From: an uncultured Hyphomicrobiales bacterium
Lineage (GTDB): Bacteria > Pseudomonadota > Alphaproteobacteria > Rhizobiales > Beijerinckiaceae
Length of the DNA: 41,309 nucleotides
Assembly (NCBI GenBank): GCA_903825465.1
Contig: CAIKAR010000109.1
Location: forward strand, 1-41,309
Direction: 5' to 3'
Shown: positions 37,764 through 41,309 of the stretch, one piece after another
Layout of the letters: the number at the start of each line of letters is the position of its first letter
Numbering within the stretch: the stretch's first letter is position 1
Notes under the pieces: generated by a model
What the model was told of the DNA's origin: nothing
Seen by the model: the letters and a program-made list of their open reading frames with translations, nothing else
Databases searched by the model: none
Position numbers and translations under genes: made by a program

Positions 37764-39053
37764 ATGCCCGATGGATCGGCTACCGCGCATTTCTTCCGCC
37801 CTAAGCTCTACACCGTTCTTTCGGACGGCTACGGCATGGACTCGCTACGTCGGGATTCCATTGCCGCCTTGACCGTCGCCATCGTGGCCCTGCCGTTGTC
37901 GATGGCGATCGCGGTCGCCTCTGGGGTGGGGCCGGATCGCGGGCTGTACACGGCCATCGTTGGCGGATGTCTCGTGTCCGCGCTTAGCGGCAGCCGGTAT
38001 CAGATTGGCGGACCTGCCGGGGCCTTCATCGTTCTTGTCTCCGCGACGGTCGGGCGATTTGGCGTCGAAGGATTGCTTACCACAGTGATGCTGTCGGGCG
38101 TCATGCTCACGTTGGCCGGTCTTGCGCGGGTTGGCCGCCTGATCCGCTACATTCCCCATGCCGTGACGGTCGGCTTCACGTGCGGCATCGCCGCCACCAT
38201 TCTCGCGAGCCAGCTCAAGGATTTTGGCGGCCTCGCCCTCTCTGGCGAGGAGCCAGGGCCGTTCTTCCCCAAGCTCGCCGCGCTTGGCGCCGCGCTCGGC
38301 GCCGCCAATGGCTACGCCGTTGCGATCGGGATCGGTTGCGTCGTGTTGATTTTCGCCTTGCGCGCCGCGCGACCGACATGGCCCGGCATGTTGATCGCGG
38401 TCGCGCTGGCCTCGATCGCGGCCTTCGCCTTGAAACTTCACATTGAGACGATCGGCTCGCATTTCGGTTCGATACCGAACCATTTGCCGATGCCGTCGAT
38501 GCCGTGGCACGATGTTCCGCTGATGATCGCGGTTCTGCCGACGGCGCTGTCCTTCACCCTGCTGGGTGGAATCGAAAGCCTGCTCTCGGCCAAGGTCGCC
38601 GACGGCATGACGGGGCGCAAGCACCGCTACAACATGGAGCTGGTCGGACAGGGCGTCGCCAACGTCGCTTCCGCCTTCTTTGGCGGCATCAGCGTCACTG
38701 GCGCCATTGCTCGCACGGCGACCAATGTTCGCGCGGGGGCGCGCAGCCCGTTCTCGGGTATCTTGCATTCGCTTTTCTTGCTCGCTTTCATGATGCTGGC
38801 CGCGCCATTGGCGCGCTTCATTCCCCTTTCGGCGCTTGCCGGGGTGTTGGTCGTGGTGTCGTGGAACATGGCGGAAAAGGAAGAGTTTGCGCGCCTGCTG
38901 CGCGATTGGCGCAGCGGCGTCGTGCTGCTCGCGACATTCGGCCTGACGCTGGTCGTCGATCTCACGACGGGTATCGTCGCTGGCTGCGTGTTGGCCGCTG
39001 TCTTCGCCCTCGCGGGCCACGAGGTTGCGCCGGAAGATTCCGGTCCGGCATAG
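37764..39053 (+). CDS. SulP-family anion transporter lacking a STAS domain
   Basis: 429 residues with about eleven to twelve membrane segments. SulP (SLC26) motifs: AALTVAIVALPLSMAIAVASG near the start, GPAGAFIVLVSATVG, VGFTCGIAATILASQLKDF, and LLGGIESLLSAKVADGMTG. Members carry sulfate, bicarbonate, or other anions. Typical SulP proteins end with a cytoplasmic STAS domain of about 100-130 residues; this one stops directly after the last helix (LAAVFALAGHEVAPEDSGPA). Start at ATG 37764 with no strong ribosome site; an alternative Met is at residue 25. The gene sits between repeat copy A and decayed recombinase sequence, and might be truncated or a natural short form. Substrate unknown. Confidence 0.88.
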   Translation: MPDGSATAHFFRPKLYTVLSDGYGMDSLRRDSIAALTVAIVALPLSMAIAVASGVGPDRGLYTAIVGGCLVSALSGSRYQIGGPAGAFIVLVSATVGRFGVEGLLTTVMLSGVMLTLAGLARVGRLIRYIPHAVTVGFTCGIAATILASQLKDFGGLALSGEEPGPFFPKLAALGAALGAANGYAVAIGIGCVVLIFALRAARPTWPGMLIAVALASIAAFALKLHIETIGSHFGSIPNHLPMPSMPWHDVPLMIAVLPTALSFTLLGGIESLLSAKVADGMTGRKHRYNMELVGQGVANVASAFFGGISVTGAIARTATNVRAGARSPFSGILHSLFLLAFMMLAAPLARFIPLSALAGVLVVVSWNMAEKEEFARLLRDWRSGVVLLATFGLTLVVDLTTGIVAGCVLAAVFALAGHEVAPEDSGPA

Positions 39054-39082
39054 ACACCGCTCCCAGGAGAGCCGCAAATCGC

Positions 39083-39213
39083 CTACGCCGTGGTTCGATA
39101 GATGGCGGCTGGGCTGACACCGTAGGATCGCGCGATGTCGGCGACGGGTTCACCGTCCTTGCGTCTGCGCGCTTCCCGCGTCTGTGGGCGTCACGACCGG
39201 TTAGCCCATGCCG
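39083..39213 (-). pseudogene. Decayed C-terminal tail of a resolvase/invertase-type serine recombinase
   Basis: Translated on the minus strand, EARRRKDGEPVADIARSYG continuing VSPAAIYR is the helix-turn-helix tail of Pin/Tn3-type recombinases, ending at TAG 39085-39083. The reading frame is stopped by TGA about 15 bases upstream of EARRR, and the preceding piece (GMG-stop-PVVTPT) continues in another frame. A frameshift and a stop thus break it. No catalytic domain remains in the window. Confidence 0.65.
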
Positions 39214-39244
39214 ATCAAATGGCCGAGGGGAACTCTGGCGAGCG

Positions 39245-39448
39245 TTAGCCCAGGTTGGCTTTAACGGATGAGAGCCGTTGAAGGGCGAGCAGAGCGGCGG
39301 CGCGAGCCTGCCGCTCTGTGGCATAAAGCGTCCGATCCAAGACCCGAATGAAACCGCCTTCTCGAATGAGCCAGCGGAAACGGCGAGCCTCGGACTCATC
39401 GCACTGTTCGACATCGATATGAAGGCGACCAAGCTCGGCGTTGGGCAT
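39245..39448 (-). CDS. Small uncharacterised protein
   Basis: 67 residues from ATG 39448. It contains RRFRWLIREGGFIRVLDRTLYATERQARAAALLAL (residues 21-55 in two blocks). This has the pattern FRW-I-strand, YAT, then an Ala-rich helix, seen in small DUF-type proteins that are often next to mobile elements. There is no signal peptide or membrane helix. A clear ribosome site is lacking. It lies between decayed recombinase sequence and repeat copy B. It could be a real gene or part of the mobile element. Confidence 0.4.
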   Translation of the reverse strand: MPNAELGRLHIDVEQCDESEARRFRWLIREGGFIRVLDRTLYATERQARAAALLALQRLSSVKANLG

Positions 39449-39623
39449 GCCCGCGATATAGTGAGTGCGGCGTCACAATTCCATGCCAATCAGCAACTCT
39501 TGGCGCGGCCCGAGCTACGTGCGTGCGGTGCCCCCGCCGCCGGCGCTGGCCGCTTACGTTGTCATTGCGACGCTTGAGACGCGATGCGCGGGTTCGTTTG
39601 TTTGCGGCCGATGATGCGGCGCC

Positions 39624-39767
39624 AATTGACCCGGGATTTCGGAATGACCACTCCTTCGCACCGATTTCTACCCGAGTTTGCGAAGGAAAATCGCGCTTCT
39701 CGCCCACGGAGGCGGGTCAGCGCGTATCGAAATAGTTCCCAATTTCGGCCCAATTCCCGACGGGAAT
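39624..39767. repeat. Copy B of the diverged repeat
   Basis: Same orientation as copy A (37535-37672), about 2.1 kb away. Contains the 28-base identical core at 39705-39732 and the GGAATGACCACTCC block near 39641. The rest of the gap 39449-39950 shows no other gene; frames open on the minus strand over this repeat have no recognisable product. Confidence 0.75.
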
Positions 39768-39950
39768 CAACAGAGAGTGTCGCCAAAGTTGGGGGCAGTG
39801 ACGAGCTACGGCCAATTGTGGCTAAAACGACGCTATCCGCGAGGAAATGGACGGACACGCGATTTCACGCTTGAATCGATCTCATCACGAGATATCCTGA
39901 GCTTCTGGCGAATAAATCGTGGCCCGGCTCACCTTTACATGCGAGACGCA

Positions 39951-40745
39951 ATGACCAAGTTTCTACTTTCAACCGTCGCCCTTGCCGCTCTGACAACGGC
40001 CTCCTTCGCGGCCGACCTGCCGAGCCGCAAATCTCCCGCCGAGGCTCCCTACGTCGCGGTTCCGATGTTCACCTGGACCGGCTTCTATGTCGGTGGTGAC
40101 ATTGGCGGCGCCTGGACGAATGATGGCTCCCGTTATCGCCTGACGCCCGCTGGCGTCGGCTTTGCCCCGGCGGGCACATTGATCGCGACCTCCAGCATGA
40201 ACTCGTCCGGCGTGGTCGGCGGTTTGTTCGCCGGTTATAACTGGCAGTTCAGCAACGCCTTCGTCGTCGGCTTGGAGGCCGATGTCGAAGCCACATCGCT
40301 CAGCAAGAACAACGCGAACATTCAAGGCGTCTTTGCTGGTGTGGTTGGGCCGATCGGTTTCTTGAACAGCGAGAAGCTTCCGTGGCAGGGTTCGGCGCGC
40401 GCCCGCCTCGGCTACGCCGCGGGCAACGCGCTGTTCTACGTGACGGGTGGCTTGGCTCTGGCTCAAATCCAAACGCGTTACTTCCTTATCACCACGGATT
40501 CGTTCTCGCAGACGCGCGCTGGCTGGACGCTCGGCGGCGGCGTTGAATACGCCTTCAACGCAAATTGGACCGCGCGTATTGAATATCGCTACTCGCAGTT
40601 CGGCACGATCAGGGACACGCTTACGAATACCACGTTCCCCGCGGGCGCCCTTGCTGTTTCGCATCCGATTTCCGAAAACGCCGTCCGCGTCGGCATCGCC
40701 TACAAGTTTGGCGCGCCGGCCGCCGCGGTTGTCGCCAAGTACTGA
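39951..40745 (+). CDS. Outer-membrane beta-barrel protein (Omp25/31-like porin family)
   Basis: 264 residues from ATG 39951; another in-frame ATG is at 39939. Residues 1-20 are a Sec signal (cleavage after SFA-A). The mature part opens with PMFTWTGFYVGGDIGGAW, a hallmark of the Omp25/Omp31-type barrels of Hyphomicrobiales, followed by alternating strands. GYNWQFSNAFVVGLEADVEA, ARLGYAAGNALFYVTGG, and the last barrel strand (RVGIAYKFG) are family-typical. It is an outer-membrane surface protein of about eight strands, not a trimeric 16-strand porin. A terminator follows. The base use is less GC-rich than in the dcw cluster, as usual for a highly expressed Omp gene. Confidence 0.9.
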   Translation: MTKFLLSTVALAALTTASFAADLPSRKSPAEAPYVAVPMFTWTGFYVGGDIGGAWTNDGSRYRLTPAGVGFAPAGTLIATSSMNSSGVVGGLFAGYNWQFSNAFVVGLEADVEATSLSKNNANIQGVFAGVVGPIGFLNSEKLPWQGSARARLGYAAGNALFYVTGGLALAQIQTRYFLITTDSFSQTRAGWTLGGGVEYAFNANWTARIEYRYSQFGTIRDTLTNTTFPAGALAVSHPISENAVRVGIAYKFGAPAAAVVAKY

Positions 40746-40768
40746 GATCACGCGAACATAATGCGAAA

Positions 40769-40793
40769 AGCCCGGCCTCGCGCCGGGCTTTTT
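40769..40793 (+). terminator. Rho-independent terminator, probably bidirectional
   Basis: Stem AGCCCGGC (40769-40776) / GCCGGGCT (40782-40789), 5-base loop, followed by TTTT; on the minus strand the same stem is followed by TTTTC. It lies 24 bases after the porin stop and can serve both it and the convergent cold-shock gene. Confidence 0.85.
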
Positions 40794-40817
40794 GTTTGGG
40801 CGGCTCGGAAAGACAAG

Positions 40818-40841
40818 ACGCCCCGCCGATTGGCGAGGCGT
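40818..40841 (-). terminator. Stem-loop downstream of the cold-shock gene
   Basis: Read on the minus strand: ACGCCTCGCC / GGCGGGGCGT, a 10-base stem with one T-G pair, 4-base loop, then CTTGTCTTT. It lies 23 bases after the csp stop. Weak T tract; likely works together with the stronger stem at 40769. Confidence 0.5.
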
Positions 40842-40863
40842 GTCACTTTGGCGTTCCTTGGCC

Positions 40864-41070
40864 TTAGACCATCTTCAAATTGTCCGCGCTCGATCTTCCG
40901 GAACGTTTGTCAGCGACCACGTCGTAGGAAATCTTGTCGCCCTCGTTCAGGCGAAGGCCCGCGCGCTCGGCCGCGCTGACATGAACGAACACGTCGGCCG
41001 CGCCTTCGTCGGGCTGGATGAATCCAAAGCCCTTGGCATCGTTAAACCACTTCACTGTTCCGGTAGCCAT
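40864..41070 (-). CDS. Cold-shock domain protein (CspA family)
   Basis: 68 residues from ATG 41070. The single OB-fold has RNP1 KGFGFIQPD and RNP2 VFVHVSA, preceded by TGTVKWFNDA. Such proteins bind single-stranded RNA and act as RNA chaperones; in alphaproteobacteria many are constitutive or growth-phase controlled, not only cold-induced. The longer frame to 41085 (MIGTTM) is not preferred. A moderate GGAA ribosome site is 6 bases upstream. Convergent with the porin gene. Confidence 0.95.
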   Translation of the reverse strand: MATGTVKWFNDAKGFGFIQPDEGAADVFVHVSAAERAGLRLNEGDKISYDVVADKRSGRSSADNLKMV

Positions 41071-41309
41071 TGTCGTTCCGATCATACGCCGGCGCTAATG
41101 CCGACTGGGGGTTCGATACCATGAATTGGGTGGCTTGCCACAAAGAGAGTGGGTGGCCAGGCGGCGCGGATGGCGCGACAGCTTCAACGCGGCTGCAATC
41201 CCGATCGACAATCAAACGCCGCGCCGTCGGCCAGCGCGGAACGATTCGTCCGGCGATCGGTTTTTCATTCATGTTGAGAGTCGATCTCGGTCGGTAGACA
41301 ATGGACATC
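41071..41309. other. Window end, no gene supported
   Basis: This is the leader and upstream region of csp. Open frames on both strands (for example the minus-strand one reaching 41308) overlap csp or show no recognisable protein. No promoter was identified with confidence. Confidence 0.4.

Noticed and set aside
39562-39858. Minus-strand frame of 98 codons over repeat copy B
   Set aside because: Its sequence is that of the repeat translated; the matching frame over copy A does not stay aligned, so no conserved protein is supported.
41042-41308. 88-codon minus-strand frame at the window end
   Set aside because: Overlaps csp in another frame, with no recognisable protein or ribosome site.

Overview
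The window reads as chromosome from a GC-rich alphaproteobacterium, most likely of the order Hyphomicrobiales (Rhizobiales). The basis is the dcw gene order, a PtsP (EI-Ntr) next to prfA, an HWE-type histidine kinase, an Omp25/31-like porin, several lone substrate-binding proteins, and very strong GC-rich codon use that opens long false frames on the opposite strand. I cannot fix the genus from sequence alone.

Layout. Positions 1-4000 hold the end of an inositol-monophosphatase gene and a cluster of solute-binding-fold proteins around a TauD/TfdA-type dioxygenase, with no ABC permease or ATPase. Positions 4148-9627 hold an L,D-transpeptidase, cyclopropane-fatty-acid synthase, ptsP and prfA. 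Positions 9631-13087 hold a Spy/LTXXQ-like periplasmic protein, a three-gene MotA/ExbB-like membrane operon of unknown role, and a methyltransferase. Positions 13143-15562 hold a separate copper-chaperone-like HMA domain, translationally coupled to a Cu(I) P-type ATPase.

Positions 15516-27476 (minus strand) are a division/cell-wall (dcw) cluster read in the order rsmH-ftsL-ftsI-murEF(fusion)-mraY-ftsW-murG-murC-murB. It is packed with 4-base stop/start overlaps and non-ATG starts. murE and murF are one 964-codon gene. murD is missing from its usual place between mraY and ftsW, mraZ is missing in front, and ddl-ftsQ-ftsA-ftsZ do not follow murB.

Positions 27973-35693 hold an OpgC-like acyltransferase with an SGNH hydrolase (coupled pair), ettA, acs, a Bug/TctC binding protein and a further SsuA-like binding protein. 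A tRNA-Phe(GAA) at 35815-35890 marks a change in character. The next about 4 kb (35891-39900) looks less GC-rich and more patchwork. It holds a possible tyrosine-recombinase remnant, a receiver-HWE kinase, a STAS-less SulP transporter flanked by two diverged copies of an unknown repeat of about 140 bp, a decayed serine-recombinase tail and a small unknown ORF. The window ends with an outer-membrane beta-barrel protein and a cold-shock protein that converge on shared terminators.

Working together: the envelope is the dominant theme (peptidoglycan precursors, septal synthesis, L,D-crosslinking, membrane-lipid cyclopropanation, periplasmic glycan acylation, porin). The best candidate for an undescribed system is the MotA/ExbB-like operon at 10455-12451. 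Its second protein has the topology of an ExbD/TolR/MotB stator partner but carries an unrelated periplasmic domain.
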